From: Rubrivivax sp.
GTDB lineage: Bacteria; Pseudomonadota; Gammaproteobacteria; Burkholderiales; Burkholderiaceae_C
Assembly: GCA_022843905.1 (NCBI GenBank)
Contig: JALHMT010000007.1
Span: 62,001-126,000 of the forward strand
Length of the DNA: 64,000 nt
Reading direction: 5' to 3'
This document shows, one piece after another, positions 36,027 to 44,521 of this stretch. Both the position numbers and the translations under genes were made by a program. How positions within the stretch are numbered: position 1 is the stretch's first letter; every line of letters starts with the position of its first letter. The notes below the pieces were generated by a model. It had not been told where the DNA came from and ran no database searches. It worked only from the letters and a program-made list of their open reading frames with translations.

Positions 36027-36458
36027 GTGACGGCCCTCGTGTCGCCGACGTCCGTGGCCCGCGTGCATTCCTTTCTGGCTTTCGATTTCGGCACCCGCCG
36101 CGTCGGCGTGGCCACGGGCAACAGCCTGCTTCGCAGCGCGCGGCCCTTGAAAACCCTGCAGCAGCAGGGTGATGCCCGCTTTGCCGCCATCGGCGCACTG
36201 CTGAAGGAATGGCAACCCGACGCGCTGGTCATCGGGGTGCCGTTCCACCCCGATGGTGCAGAGCACCGCAACACCTTGCTGGCGCGACGCTTCGGCCGCC
36301 AGCTGCACGGCCGCTTCGGCCTGCCGGTGCACGAGGTCGACGAGCGTTACACCACCACCGAGGCGCTGTCCGAAGGCGCGCGCGATGCCGACGCCGCCGC
36401 CGCGGCCCTGATCCTCGACCAGTACCTGCGGAGCCTGCCCGACGATGCTGCAGCTTGA
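36027..36458 (+). CDS. ruvX: Putative pre-16S rRNA nuclease / Holliday junction resolvase-like YqgF
   Basis: RNase H-fold protein of 143 residues, implicated in trimming the 5' end of 16S rRNA. It shows FLAFDFGTRRVGVATGNSL (first catalytic Asp), VIGVPFHPDGAEHRNT, VDERYTTTEA (Glu) and the late Asp in ARDADAAAAALILDQYL. The GTG at 36027 is the only plausible start; it lies 25 bases after algH. The 3' end overlaps pyrR by 14 bases. Confidence 0.93.
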   Translation: MTALVSPTSVARVHSFLAFDFGTRRVGVATGNSLLRSARPLKTLQQQGDARFAAIGALLKEWQPDALVIGVPFHPDGAEHRNTLLARRFGRQLHGRFGLPVHEVDERYTTTEALSEGARDADAAAAALILDQYLRSLPDDAAA

Positions 36459-36942
36459 CGCCGAATCGCTCTATGCCGAACTGCGCCAGGGCGTGCGCAG
36501 CCTGCTCGTGCCCGACGCCGCGCTGGTGGGCATCTGGTCGGGCGGTGCCTGGCTGGCCGAACGCCTGCAGGCCGACCTGGGCCTGCCGGGCCGGCACGGC
36601 GTCATCTCCAGCACGCTGCACCGCGACGACTTCGGTTCGCGCGGCCTGGCCTCGGGCACCGACGCCACCGACCTGCCCTTCGCCATCGAAGGCCGCCACA
36701 TCCTGCTGATCGACGACGTGCTCTACACGGGGCGGACGATCCGTGCCGTCGTCAACGAACTGTTCGACTTCGGCCGCCCGGCCAGCGTCACGCTGGCCGT
36801 GCTGGTCGACCGCGGCGGCCGCGAGCTGCCCATCGCCGCGGCCTTCGCCGCCGCGCGCATCGTGCTGCCGTCCCGCCAGCGCCTGTCGCTGGCTCGCAGC
36901 GACGACGGCGGGCTGCGCTTCGATCTGCGCGAATCCAACTGA
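36445..36942 (+). CDS. pyrR: PyrR bifunctional pyr regulator / uracil phosphoribosyltransferase
   Basis: A 165-residue phosphoribosyltransferase-fold protein. The PRPP loop [18 protein letters not shown] is clear, and [14 protein letters not shown] fits PyrR. In Bacillus PyrR binds pyr mRNA attenuators; no attenuator leader is visible before pyrB here (the gap is 38 bases), so a uracil-salvage or other regulatory role is more likely. Overlaps ruvX, so translationally coupled. Confidence 0.92.
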   Translation: MLQLDAESLYAELRQGVRSLLVPDAALVGIWSGGAWLAERLQADLGLPGRHGVISSTLHRDDFGSRGLASGTDATDLPFAIEGRHILLIDDVLYTGRTIRAVVNELFDFGRPASVTLAVLVDRGGRELPIAAAFAAARIVLPSRQRLSLARSDDGGLRFDLRESN

Positions 36943-36980
36943 CGTCCGACGACTCCACCGCATTCCCACCCCAAGCCCAG

Positions 36981-37943
36981 ATGCTGTCACGCCGCAATCC
37001 CCAGCTGAACAAGAACGGCGAGCTGATCCACCTGCTGTCCATCGAAGGCCTGCCCAAGGCCGTGCTGACGCAGATGCTCGACACCGCCGGCACCTTCCTC
37101 AGCGTCAACGACCGCGAGGTCAAGAAGGTGCCGCTGCTGCGCGGCAAGAGCGTGTTCAACCTGTTCTTCGAGAACAGCACGCGCACCCGCACCACCTTCG
37201 AGATCGCCGCCAAGCGGCTGAGCGCCGACGTCATCAACCTCGACATCGCCAAGTCGAGCGCCAGCAAGGGCGAAAGCCTGCTCGACACCATCGCCAACCT
37301 GTCGGCCATGCATGCCGACATGTTCGTCGTGCGCCACAGCGAGAGCGGCGCGCCCTACCTCATCGCCCAGCACTGTGCGCCGCACGTGCACGTGGTCAAT
37401 GCCGGCGACGGCCGCCACGCGCACCCCACCCAGGGCCTGCTGGACATGTACACCATCCGCCACTACAAGCCCGACTTCACGCAGCTGAGCGTGGCCGTGG
37501 TGGGCGACATCGTGCACTCGCGCGTGGCGCGTTCCGACATCCACGCGCTCAGTACGCTGGGCGTGCCCGACATCCGCGCCGTCGGCCCCAAGACGCTGGT
37601 GCCCGGCGACCTGAAGGAGATGGGCGTGCGCGTGTGCCACGACATGGCCGAAGGCATCCGCGGTGCCGACGTCATCATCATGCTGCGCCTGCAGAACGAG
37701 CGCATGAGCGGCGCCATGCTGCCCAGTGCCGGAGAGTTCTTCAAGACCTTCGGTCTGACGCCCGAGAAGCTGGCGCTGGCCAAGCCCGATGCCATCGTGA
37801 TGCATCCCGGCCCCATCAACCGCGGCGTCGAGATCGACTCGACGGTGGCCGACGGCACGCACAGCGTGATCCTGCCCCAGGTCACCTTCGGCATCGCGGT
37901 GCGCATGGCCGTCATGTCGACCATCGCCGGGAACCAGGCATGA
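36981..37943 (+). CDS. pyrB: Aspartate carbamoyltransferase catalytic subunit
   Basis: Joins carbamoyl phosphate and aspartate in pyrimidine synthesis. The 320-residue chain has the carbamoyl-phosphate signature [13 protein letters not shown], the 80s-type loop [38 protein letters not shown] and [12 protein letters not shown]. It overlaps pyrX (ATGA). In organisms with this pair, PyrB needs the PyrX protein to form an active dodecamer. Confidence 0.97.
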   Translation: MLSRRNPQLNKNGELIHLLSIEGLPKAVLTQMLDTAGTFLSVNDREVKKVPLLRGKSVFNLFFENSTRTRTTFEIAAKRLSADVINLDIAKSSASKGESLLDTIANLSAMHADMFVVRHSESGAPYLIAQHCAPHVHVVNAGDGRHAHPTQGLLDMYTIRHYKPDFTQLSVAVVGDIVHSRVARSDIHALSTLGVPDIRAVGPKTLVPGDLKEMGVRVCHDMAEGIRGADVIIMLRLQNERMSGAMLPSAGEFFKTFGLTPEKLALAKPDAIVMHPGPINRGVEIDSTVADGTHSVILPQVTFGIAVRMAVMSTIAGNQA

Positions 37944-39256
37944 AGATCCTCATCCGCCACGGCCGCGTCATCGACCCCGCCTCGGGCCGGGACGAACCGG
38001 CCGACATCGCCATCGCCTCCGACCGCATCGTCGGCATCGGCAGCCCCGGCAGCTTCGGCGACTTCCAGGCCGACCGCAGCATCGACGCCAGCGGCCTCGT
38101 CGTCGCGCCCGGCCTCGTCGACCTCGCCGCGCGGCTGCGCGAGCCCGGGCAGGAACACGAAGGCATGCTGGAAAGCGAGCTGGCGGCCGCGGCGGCCGGC
38201 GGCGTCACCAGTCTCGTGTGCCCGCCCGACACCGATCCCGTGCTCGACGAGCCGGGGCTGGTGGAGATGCTCAAGTTCCGCGCGCGCAAGCTCTCGCGCT
38301 GCCGATTGTTCCCGCTGGGCGCACTGACGCGCGGCCTGGCCGGCACCACCTTGACGGAGATGGCCGAGCTCACGGAGGCCGGCTGCGTCGGCTTCTCGCA
38401 GGTCGACACCCCCGTGTCCGACACGCTGGTGCTGATGCGCGCGATGCAGTACGCCTCGACCTACGGCTACGCCGTGTGGCTGCGGCCGCTGGACGCCTGG
38501 CTGGGCAAGGGCGTGGCGGCCTCGGGCGCAGTGGCCACGCGGCTGGGCCTGTCGGGCGTGCCGGTGGCGGCCGAGACCATCGCGCTGCACACGTTGATCG
38601 AACTCGTGCGCGTCACGCGGGCCCGCGTGCACCTGTGCCGCTTGTCCAGCGCCGCCGGCGTGGCGCTGGTGCGCGCCGCCAAGGCCGAAGGTCTGCCGAT
38701 CACGGCCGACGTCAGCATCAACTCGCTGCACCTGACCGACGTCGACATCGGCTACTTCAACGCCGACATGCGCCTGACACCGCCGCTGCGCCAGGGCGCC
38801 GACCGCACGGCGCTGCGAGAGGCGCTGGCCGACGGCACGCTCGATGCCCTGGTGTCCGACCACAACCCAGTGGCCGAGGACATGAAGAACCTGCCCTTCG
38901 GCGAGGCCGAGCCCGGCGCCACCGGGCTGGAACTGCTGCTGAGCCTAGCGCTGCGCTGGGGAGCGGACAGCGGTCTGCCGCTGCCTGCCACCCTGGCGCG
39001 CGTGACCAGCGAGCCGGTGCGCGTGCTGGGCGATGCCATTGGCTCGCTGTCGTCCAGCGCAGGCCGCCTCGTCGAAGGCGGCGTGGCCGACATCTGCGTC
39101 TTCGATCCGCAGGCCGAATGGACGGTGCAGCCCGCCGCCTTGTTGAGCCAGGGCAAGCACACGCCCTTCGCGTTCAGCGGCACCGGCATGGCGCTGCCCG
39201 GCCGCGTGCGCGTCACGCTGGTGGCCGGCACCGTGGCCTACGAAGCGCGCGGCTGA
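37940..39256 (+). CDS. pyrX: Dihydroorotase-like protein without catalytic His, PyrX (ATCase partner)
   Basis: A 438-residue amidohydrolase-fold protein. In true dihydroorotases the motif after PGLVD is HxH, which binds zinc; here it reads [10 protein letters not shown], with Ala63 and Arg65 instead. The later HxS metal motif is also lost (CRLSSAAG), although SDHNPVAED keeps the Asp. It should therefore not make dihydroorotate. Its coupling to pyrB fits the known non-catalytic PyrC'/PyrX subunit that holds the ATCase complex together. An active PyrC must be encoded elsewhere. Confidence 0.93.
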   Translation: MKILIRHGRVIDPASGRDEPADIAIASDRIVGIGSPGSFGDFQADRSIDASGLVVAPGLVDLAARLREPGQEHEGMLESELAAAAAGGVTSLVCPPDTDPVLDEPGLVEMLKFRARKLSRCRLFPLGALTRGLAGTTLTEMAELTEAGCVGFSQVDTPVSDTLVLMRAMQYASTYGYAVWLRPLDAWLGKGVAASGAVATRLGLSGVPVAAETIALHTLIELVRVTRARVHLCRLSSAAGVALVRAAKAEGLPITADVSINSLHLTDVDIGYFNADMRLTPPLRQGADRTALREALADGTLDALVSDHNPVAEDMKNLPFGEAEPGATGLELLLSLALRWGADSGLPLPATLARVTSEPVRVLGDAIGSLSSSAGRLVEGGVADICVFDPQAEWTVQPAALLSQGKHTPFAFSGTGMALPGRVRVTLVAGTVAYEARG

Positions 39257-39326
39257 ATGGGCCCGCTCCCTGCGCGCTCGGCCGGATCGGGCCGACGCGC
39301 GCCGGATCACTGAGATCGGACCGGCC

Positions 39327-40088
39327 TTGCTCACGCTGCGCGCCTGCCTCCGCCTGCTGGGAGCCGTGCTGCACGGCCTGCACGGCGTGGCCATCGTGCT
39401 GCTGCGCTTCCCTGCGCTGGACGCGACGCGCCGTCGCGAACGCATCCAGTGGTGGTCGCGCGGCATGCTCGCCCGGCTCGGACTCGAATTGCGGGTGCAG
39501 GGCAGTTTCAGGCCGGGTCCCAAGCTGCTGGTGTGCAACCACGTGTCGTGGCTGGACATCATGGCCGTGCACGCCGTGTGCCCCGAGGCCCGTTTCGTCT
39601 CCAAGGCCGAGGTCAGGCACTGGCCGCTGGTGCACCGCCTGGTGAGTGCTGCCGACACGCTCTACATCGAACGCGAACGCCGCCGCGACGCCTTGCGCGT
39701 GGTGCACCAGATGGCCGAGGCGCTGACAGCGGGTGACACGGTGGCGGTGTTCCCCGAGGGCACGACGGGCCCCGGCCATGAACTGCTGCCTTTCCACGCC
39801 AACCTGCTGCAGGCCGCCATCGCCACCAGCACGCCCGTGCAGCCCGTGGCGCTGCGTTACGCGGACCGGCATGCGCGCTTCAGCACCGCGGCCCAGTTCC
39901 TCGGTGAGACGACCCTGCCGCAGACGCTGTGGAAGCTGGCCCGGGCCGAGGGCCTGAAGGCGCATGTCACGGTGCTGGCGGCGCAGGGCACGCGCCACGC
40001 CGACCGGCGTGCCCTGTCTGAACATTTGCGGGATCAGATCGCCGACGCGCTGGCCGCCGTCGACGAGCCGATGGCCGGCCCTGGCTAG
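39327..40088 (+). CDS. plsC: 1-acyl-sn-glycerol-3-phosphate acyltransferase
   Basis: Acylates lysophosphatidate to phosphatidate at the inner membrane. The 253-residue protein has a hydrophobic N-terminus (LRLLGAVLHGLHGVAIVLL), the catalytic NHVSWLD (NHx4D type), FVSKAEV, and the glycerophosphate-binding FPEGTT. A TTG at 39327 is the only start compatible with the conserved N-terminal helix; a GATCGGA lies a few bases upstream. It follows pyrX by 70 bases and ends one base short of the convergent gpmA. Confidence 0.9.
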   Translation: MLTLRACLRLLGAVLHGLHGVAIVLLRFPALDATRRRERIQWWSRGMLARLGLELRVQGSFRPGPKLLVCNHVSWLDIMAVHAVCPEARFVSKAEVRHWPLVHRLVSAADTLYIERERRRDALRVVHQMAEALTAGDTVAVFPEGTTGPGHELLPFHANLLQAAIATSTPVQPVALRYADRHARFSTAAQFLGETTLPQTLWKLARAEGLKAHVTVLAAQGTRHADRRALSEHLRDQIADALAAVDEPMAGPG

Positions 40089-40089
40089 T

Positions 40090-40833
40090 TCAGGCCTTGC
40101 CCTGGGACGCGACGGCAGCCGCCGCGCGCGCTGCCGCTTCGGCGTCGCCCAGATAGCGGCTGCCCAGCGGCTTCAGGTCGGCGTCCAGTTCATAAACGAG
40201 CGGGATGCCATTGGGAATGTTCAGGCCGACGATGTCGGCGTCGCTGATGCCGTCGAGGTACTTCACCAGCGCGCGGATGCTGTTGCCATGGGCCGCGATC
40301 ACCAGCCGCTGGCCAACGCGGATGGCCGGCGCGATGCGCTCGTTCCAGCACGGCATCACCCGTGCCACGGTGTCCTTCAGGCATTCGGTGAGCGGCACCT
40401 GGTCGGGTGAAAGCTTGGCGTAGCGCAGGTCCTGGCGCTGCCCGCGGGGATCGTCGGCATCCAGCACCGGCGGCGGCGTGTCGTAGCTGCGGCGCCAGAT
40501 CAACACCTGTTCGTCGCCATACTGGCGCGCCATGTCGGCCTTGTTGAGCCCCTGCAGCGCGCCATAGTGACGCTCGTTCAGGCGCCAGTCGTGCACGATG
40601 GGCAGCCAGGTGCGGTCCATCTCGTCCAGGCAGTGCCACAGTGTCCAGACCGCACGCTTGAGGACCGAGGTGTAGGCCACGTCGAACTCGAATCCTTCTT
40701 CCCGCAGCAGGCGTCCGGCCTGCTTGGCCTGCTCGACGCCGGTGGCCGTGAGCGGCACGTCGGTCCAGCCGGTGAAGCGGTTCTCGAGGTTCCAGGTGGA
40801 CTCCCCGTGGCGGATCAGGACAAGTCTGTACAT
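40090..40833 (-). CDS. gpmA: 2,3-bisphosphoglycerate-dependent phosphoglycerate mutase
   Basis: Interconverts 3- and 2-phosphoglycerate in glycolysis. The 247-residue enzyme has the phosphohistidine motif [18 protein letters not shown] (His at position 9), [17 protein letters not shown], the acid region LTECLKDT and the second His in [17 protein letters not shown]. The ATG at 40833 has no ribosome binding site; a TAGAAT ends seven bases upstream, back to back with the rhodanese promoter. Confidence 0.96.
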   Translation of the reverse strand: MYRLVLIRHGESTWNLENRFTGWTDVPLTATGVEQAKQAGRLLREEGFEFDVAYTSVLKRAVWTLWHCLDEMDRTWLPIVHDWRLNERHYGALQGLNKADMARQYGDEQVLIWRRSYDTPPPVLDADDPRGQRQDLRYAKLSPDQVPLTECLKDTVARVMPCWNERIAPAIRVGQRLVIAAHGNSIRALVKYLDGISDADIVGLNIPNGIPLVYELDADLKPLGSRYLGDAEAAARAAAAVASQGKA

Positions 40834-40840
40834 GAGTCGA

Positions 40841-40846
40841 ATTCTA
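40841..40846 (-). promoter_or_regulatory. -10-like hexamer TAGAAT, 7 bases before the gpmA start
   Basis: On the minus strand TAGAAT is followed by seven bases and the gpmA ATG. It overlaps the TATAAT used rightward, so this is a compact bidirectional promoter core. Confidence 0.5.
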
Positions 40847-40850
40847 TAAT
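40845..40850 (+). promoter_or_regulatory. Consensus -10 TATAAT for rhodanese-grxC
   Basis: TATAAT matches the sigma-70 consensus exactly. No strong -35 lies 16-18 bases upstream. Transcription would begin about 40857-40860. Confidence 0.6.
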
Positions 40851-40886
40851 CCGCCCCTTTTGTCCTGGCTTCGCCGCCTTGCTCCC

Positions 40887-41297
40887 GTGAATTTCTTCGT
40901 CGAAAACTGGATCCTCATCCTCGTGGCCTTCGTGTCGGGCGGCCTGCTGGTCTGGCCCATGGTCAACCGCGGCGGCGCCAGCGCCGTCCCCGCCGGCGAA
41001 GCCGTGCGGCTGATCAACCGCGAGAAGGGTGTGCTCATCGACGTCAGCGAGCCGGCGGAGTACGCCGCCGGTCATGCCGGCGGTGCGCGCAACATCCCCT
41101 TCGGGTCGCTCGAAGGTTCGAAGGATCTGCCCACCAACAAGGGCCTGCCGCTGCTGCTGCTGTGCCCGTCCGGGGCGCGGGCGTCACGCGCGGCCGGGTT
41201 GTTGCGCAAGGCCGGCTACGAGAAGGCCGTGGCGGTGGCAGGCGGCACTGCCGCATGGCGCGAAGCCGCCCTGCCGGTCGAGAAGTCGGCCGGCTGA
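40887..41297 (+). CDS. Membrane-anchored rhodanese-like protein
   Basis: A single rhodanese domain with sulfurtransferase potential, tethered by an N-terminal helix ([19 protein letters not shown]). The catalytic loop is CPSGARAS, with the active Cys and the CxxGxR pattern intact; [22 protein letters not shown] is the N-terminal signature. A GTG at 40887 (VNFFVENW) matches homologues; a TTG at 40860 would add nine residues and lies almost at the predicted transcription start. 136 residues. It precedes glutaredoxin and secB, a usual Burkholderiales order. Confidence 0.88.
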   Translation: MNFFVENWILILVAFVSGGLLVWPMVNRGGASAVPAGEAVRLINREKGVLIDVSEPAEYAAGHAGGARNIPFGSLEGSKDLPTNKGLPLLLLCPSGARASRAAGLLRKAGYEKAVAVAGGTAAWREAALPVEKSAG

Positions 41298-41322
41298 CCC
41301 GCGCGTCTTGACAGGGTGCGGC

Positions 41323-41341
41323 GCAGGGTGATGCGCCCTGC
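41323..41341. terminator. Short hairpin between rhodanese and grxC
   Basis: GCAGGG and CCCTGC form a six-base-pair stem with a seven-base loop. There is no U-tract; it may be a pausing or processing site rather than a terminator. Confidence 0.25.
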
Positions 41342-41386
41342 ACCACAATGCAGGTACGCCGCCGTGGAGGGCGGATCGAGGGACCC

Positions 41387-41653
41387 ATGAACCCCGTCAG
41401 GATGTACACCACCCAAGTCTGCCCCTACTGTGTGCGCGCCAAGGCGCTGCTCAAGCAGAGGGGCGTGGCGCAGATCGACGAGATCCGCGTCGACCTCGAT
41501 CCCGCCCAGCGCGACCAGATGATCGAACTGACCGGTCGCCGCACCGTGCCGCAGATCTTCATCGGCGACACCCACGTCGGTGGGTGCGACGACCTCATCG
41601 CGCTCGACCAGCGCGGCGGCCTGATGCCCATGCTCGGCGCCGCAGCAGCCTGA
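41387..41653 (+). CDS. grxC: Glutaredoxin 3
   Basis: Glutathione-dependent disulphide reductase, 88 residues. The active site CPYC sits at residues 11-14 (MYTTQVCPYCVRAK), followed by GRRTVPQIFIGDTHVGGCDDL with the cis-Pro and GG-x-D glutathione-binding residues. The ATG at 41387 matches the family start; an upstream frame from 41348 is unsupported. Confidence 0.96.
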   Translation: MNPVRMYTTQVCPYCVRAKALLKQRGVAQIDEIRVDLDPAQRDQMIELTGRRTVPQIFIGDTHVGGCDDLIALDQRGGLMPMLGAAAA

Positions 41654-41717
41654 TCGCTGTCGCGACTTTTGCAGCGACGCGCCCGTCAGGGTGGCTCGAT
41701 CGCAGGGCGCGCTCGTT

Positions 41718-41723
41718 CATAAT
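41718..41723 (+). promoter_or_regulatory. -10-like CATAAT upstream of secB
   Basis: CATAAT is followed after 11 bases by a strong hairpin and then by secB. No clear -35. Confidence 0.35.
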
Positions 41724-41734
41724 CCTGCCTGCAG

Positions 41735-41760
41735 TCGGCTGCCATTCGGCGGCCGATTTT
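41735..41760 (+). terminator. Rho-independent-type hairpin between grxC and secB
   Basis: TCGGCTGCC, loop ATTC, GGCGGCCGA form a nine-pair stem with one U-G pair, followed by TTTT and GCTTATC. It lies between a -10-like hexamer and the secB ATG (41783), so it could end the grxC transcript or act as an attenuator in the secB leader. Confidence 0.55.
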
Positions 41761-41782
41761 GCTTATCGGAAAAACTCTCACC

Positions 41783-42253
41783 ATGGCCGATCAGACCCCC
41801 GTCTTCCAGATCCAGCGCATGTACCTCAAGGACCTGTCGCTGGAGCAGCCGAACTCCCCGAAGATCCTGCTCGAGCAGACACAGCCGCAGGTCGACATCA
41901 ACCTCGGCGTCAGCGCCGAGCCCGTCACCGACGGCATCTTCGAGGTGTGCGTGACCGCCACCGTCACCACCAAGGTCGGCGACAAGGTGCTCTTCCTCGT
42001 CGAGGCCAAGCAGGCGGGCATCTTCGAGATCCGCAATCTGCCGCAGGAACAGATGCAGGGCATCGTCGGCATCGTCTGCCCGCAGATGATCTACCCGTAC
42101 CTGCGTGCCATCGTCTCCGACGTCTGCACGCGCGCCGGCTTCCCGCCGATCCTGCTGACGGAAGTCAACTTCCAGGCGATGTACGAAGCCCAGCAGGCTC
42201 AGGCGGCGGAAGCCAACGGCAGCGGGTCGCGCATCATCACCGGCGCGAACTGA
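41783..42253 (+). CDS. secB: Protein-export chaperone SecB
   Basis: Holds preproteins unfolded for SecA. The 156-residue protein contains [46 protein letters not shown] and [24 protein letters not shown]. The ATG at 41783 is at the homologous position; the upstream in-frame ATG at 41759 falls within the hairpin tail. It sits between grxC and gpsA. Confidence 0.96.
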   Translation: MADQTPVFQIQRMYLKDLSLEQPNSPKILLEQTQPQVDINLGVSAEPVTDGIFEVCVTATVTTKVGDKVLFLVEAKQAGIFEIRNLPQEQMQGIVGIVCPQMIYPYLRAIVSDVCTRAGFPPILLTEVNFQAMYEAQQAQAAEANGSGSRIITGAN

Positions 42254-42290
42254 CCGACGCCGGGCGCGCTGCGCGCGACACACCCGGCGC

Positions 42291-43331
42291 ATGAAGATCT
42301 CCCTGCTCGGCGCGGGTGCATGGGGCACGGCCCTGGCCAGTGCCGCAGCGCGTCGGCACGACGTGCTGCTGTGGGCGCGCGATCCGCAGCAAGCCGGGCG
42401 CCTGTCCACGACACGGCGCAACGAGGCTTATCTTCCCGGCGTGGCATTGCCGCAGCAACTGCGCTGCACGGCCGACTTCGATGCAGCCGTGGAGCATGCC
42501 GCCGGCGGGCTGCTGGTCATCGCCACGCCCATGGCTGCCTTGCGTGACGGTCTGCAGCGGCTGCCTGCCGGCCGCGCTGCGCTGTGGCTCTGCAAGGGCT
42601 TCGAAAGTGGCAGTGGTGCGCTGGGCCACGAGGTGGCCGCCGCCGTGCGCCCGGGAGCGGCCTGCGGTGTGCTTTCCGGCCCCAGCTTCGCCCTGGAGGT
42701 GGCTCGCGGCCAGCCTACCGCGCTGTTGGCCGCCAGCCAGGACGCCTCGCTGCTCGATCTGGCCGTCGAGGCCTTCCACGGCGACGCGCTTCGCATCTAC
42801 AGCAGCGACGACGTGATCGGCGTCGAGGTCGGTGGCGCCGTCAAGAACGTGCTGGCCATCGCCACCGGCATCTGCGACGGCATGGCCGCCGCCCCGACTG
42901 CCGACCTGCCGCCGCCGGGCCTGAACGCACGAGCTGCCCTCATCACGCGCGGGCTGGCCGAGATGACGCGACTCGGGCTCGCACTGGGCGCCCGCGCCGA
43001 GACCTTCATGGGTCTGTCGGGGCTGGGTGACCTGGTGCTCACGGCCACCGGCGAGCTGTCGCGCAACCGGCGCGTGGGACTGGGCCTGGCTGCCGGCCGG
43101 GCCTTGCCGCAGGTGCTGTCGGAACTGGGCCACGTCGCCGAGGGCGTCTACAGCGCCGCCACCGTCGTCCAGCGTGCTCGCTCGCTGGGCGTCGAGATGC
43201 CCATCAGCGAAGCGGTGGTCGAGGTGCTCGCCGGCCGCGTGGCGCCGCAGCAGGCGCTGTGGCAGTTGATGTCGCGCCAGCCGCGCGCCGAGAGTCAGCT
43301 GGCCGGGCTGCCTCAACTGCCGCCGGCGTAG
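42291..43331 (+). CDS. gpsA: Glycerol-3-phosphate dehydrogenase [NAD(P)+]
   Basis: Makes sn-glycerol-3-phosphate for phospholipids. The 346-residue enzyme has the dinucleotide loop [39 protein letters not shown], the catalytic Lys in [14 protein letters not shown] and [19 protein letters not shown]. It follows secB by 37 bases without a clear ribosome binding site. The 3' end overlaps the convergent trmL gene by 19 bases. Confidence 0.96.
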   Translation: MKISLLGAGAWGTALASAAARRHDVLLWARDPQQAGRLSTTRRNEAYLPGVALPQQLRCTADFDAAVEHAAGGLLVIATPMAALRDGLQRLPAGRAALWLCKGFESGSGALGHEVAAAVRPGAACGVLSGPSFALEVARGQPTALLAASQDASLLDLAVEAFHGDALRIYSSDDVIGVEVGGAVKNVLAIATGICDGMAAAPTADLPPPGLNARAALITRGLAEMTRLGLALGARAETFMGLSGLGDLVLTATGELSRNRRVGLGLAAGRALPQVLSELGHVAEGVYSAATVVQRARSLGVEMPISEAVVEVLAGRVAPQQALWQLMSRQPRAESQLAGLPQLPPA

Positions 43332-43783
43332 CCGTTCTGCCGCCAGGCTTCGAACACGGCCACGGCCACCGCGTTGCTGAGGTTCAGGCTTCGCTGACCA
43401 GGACGCAAGGGCAGTCGCACGCGCTGTGCAGGCGCAAAGCTCTCGCGCAGCGCGGCCGGCAGGCCGGCGGTCTCGCTGCCGAAGATCAGCCAGTCGCCCT
43501 CGCGCCAGGCGACGTCCCCGAGGGGCCGGCTGCCATGCGTGGTGAAGGCGAAGCAGCGGTCGGGATCGGGGCGTTCCGTGTCGACGAAGGCAGTCCAGGA
43601 AGCGTGGCGTCGCACCGGCGCGTACTCGTGATAGTCCAGGCCGGCGCGCCGCAACTGCTTGTCGTCCATCGAAAACCCGAGCGGCTCCACCAGATGCAGC
43701 GCACAGCCGGTGTTGGCCGCCAGCCGGATCACGTTGCCGGTGTTGGGCGGGATCTCGGGCGCCACGAGCACGATGCGGAACAT
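43313..43783 (-). CDS. trmL: tRNA (cytidine/uridine-34 2'-O)-methyltransferase
   Basis: SPOUT methyltransferase modifying the wobble base of two tRNA-Leu species. The 156-residue protein has [31 protein letters not shown] and the knot segment [19 protein letters not shown]. The ATG at 43783 gives the family N-terminus [12 protein letters not shown]. Lies 22 bases after comF on the same strand, so the two may be co-transcribed. Confidence 0.95.
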   Translation of the reverse strand: MFRIVLVAPEIPPNTGNVIRLAANTGCALHLVEPLGFSMDDKQLRRAGLDYHEYAPVRRHASWTAFVDTERPDPDRCFAFTTHGSRPLGDVAWREGDWLIFGSETAGLPAALRESFAPAQRVRLPLRPGQRSLNLSNAVAVAVFEAWRQNGYAGGS

Positions 43784-43805
43784 GGTCTGGACTTCCCGTG
43801 GGACT

Positions 43806-44501
43806 TCAGTGCGCCGGGGTGCGCGTGAGTACCCAGACCTGCACGTCGGCTGCGCCGGCACGCAACAAGGCCTGGGTGCACTGCTCCGCGGTGGCGCCGG
43901 TGGTCATCACGTCGTCGACCAGGGCGATCCGCCGGCCGGTGATGGTGGCGCCGCTCAGGCTGCCGACGAGAAAGGCAGCGCGCAGGTTGGCCAGGCGTTG
44001 CGAGCGCGGCAACTCCGCCTGGTGGGCCGTCGGCACGGCGCGTTGCAGCAGATCGGCACGTGCCGGCAGGCCGAGCGCAGCGCCGCAGCGGCGTGCCAGC
44101 TCCCAGGCCTGGTTGTAGCCGCGCTCGGCCAGGCGCGCGGTGTGCAGGGGCACCGGCAGCACGAGCTGGGGCAGCGCGAGGCCGGCGTCACGCACCGCGT
44201 CGCCGACGGCCTGCGTCAGGCGACCCGCCAGGGCGGCGGCCAGCTCCGAACGGCCGTTGAACTTGAAGTCGGCCACCAGCTTGTCCCAGGGGAACGCGTA
44301 GTCGGCCACGCACACCGTGCGGCTGAAGGAAGGCCGCTGCACGGCGCAATCACCACAGGTGGCGTGTTCCGAGGGCAGCCGCAGCGCGCAGCGGGCGCAA
44401 CGCAGCGATCTGCCGGAGTGTCGGGTGGCGCAGGCGTCGCAGATCCGCTGCCCGTCCCAGCGGCGACAGACCTCGCATTGGCTGGGCATCGACCAGGGCA
44501 T
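43806..44501 (-). CDS. comF: ComF family phosphoribosyltransferase-like protein
   Basis: A 231-residue protein with an N-terminal double zinc ribbon (CEVCRRWDGQRICDAC, CARCALRLP...CGDC) and a phosphoribosyltransferase fold (VLPVPLHTARLAERGYNQA, RIALVDDVMTTGATAEQC). In competent bacteria ComF helps DNA uptake by type IV pilus systems, relevant because a pilus control array lies in this window; most members have unproven roles. The ATG at 44501 has a TATATT six bases upstream and no ribosome binding site. Confidence 0.92.
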   Translation of the reverse strand: MPWSMPSQCEVCRRWDGQRICDACATRHSGRSLRCARCALRLPSEHATCGDCAVQRPSFSRTVCVADYAFPWDKLVADFKFNGRSELAAALAGRLTQAVGDAVRDAGLALPQLVLPVPLHTARLAERGYNQAWELARRCGAALGLPARADLLQRAVPTAHQAELPRSQRLANLRAAFLVGSLSGATITGRRIALVDDVMTTGATAEQCTQALLRAGAADVQVWVLTRTPAH

Positions 44502-44507
44502 CGCGTC

Positions 44508-44515
44508 AATATACT
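44508..44515. promoter_or_regulatory. Overlapping divergent -10 elements, comF / BioC-like gene
   Basis: The two divergent ATGs are only 20 bases apart. Minus-strand TATATT (44508-44513) and plus-strand TATACT (44510-44515) overlap by four bases, and each ends exactly six bases before its start codon. Both messages should be leaderless, and polymerases should compete for the site. Confidence 0.6.
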
Positions 44516-44521
44516 GCGCCC

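Noticed and set aside
36943-36980. Possible PyrR-controlled attenuator before pyrB
   Set aside because: The gap is only 38 bases with no hairpin or U-tract; no leader could form the alternative structures.
41308-41349. Consensus -35 TTGACA before grxC with CACAAT downstream
   Set aside because: The spacing is 30 bases, far too long, and a hairpin lies between; no usable -10 at 16-18 bases.
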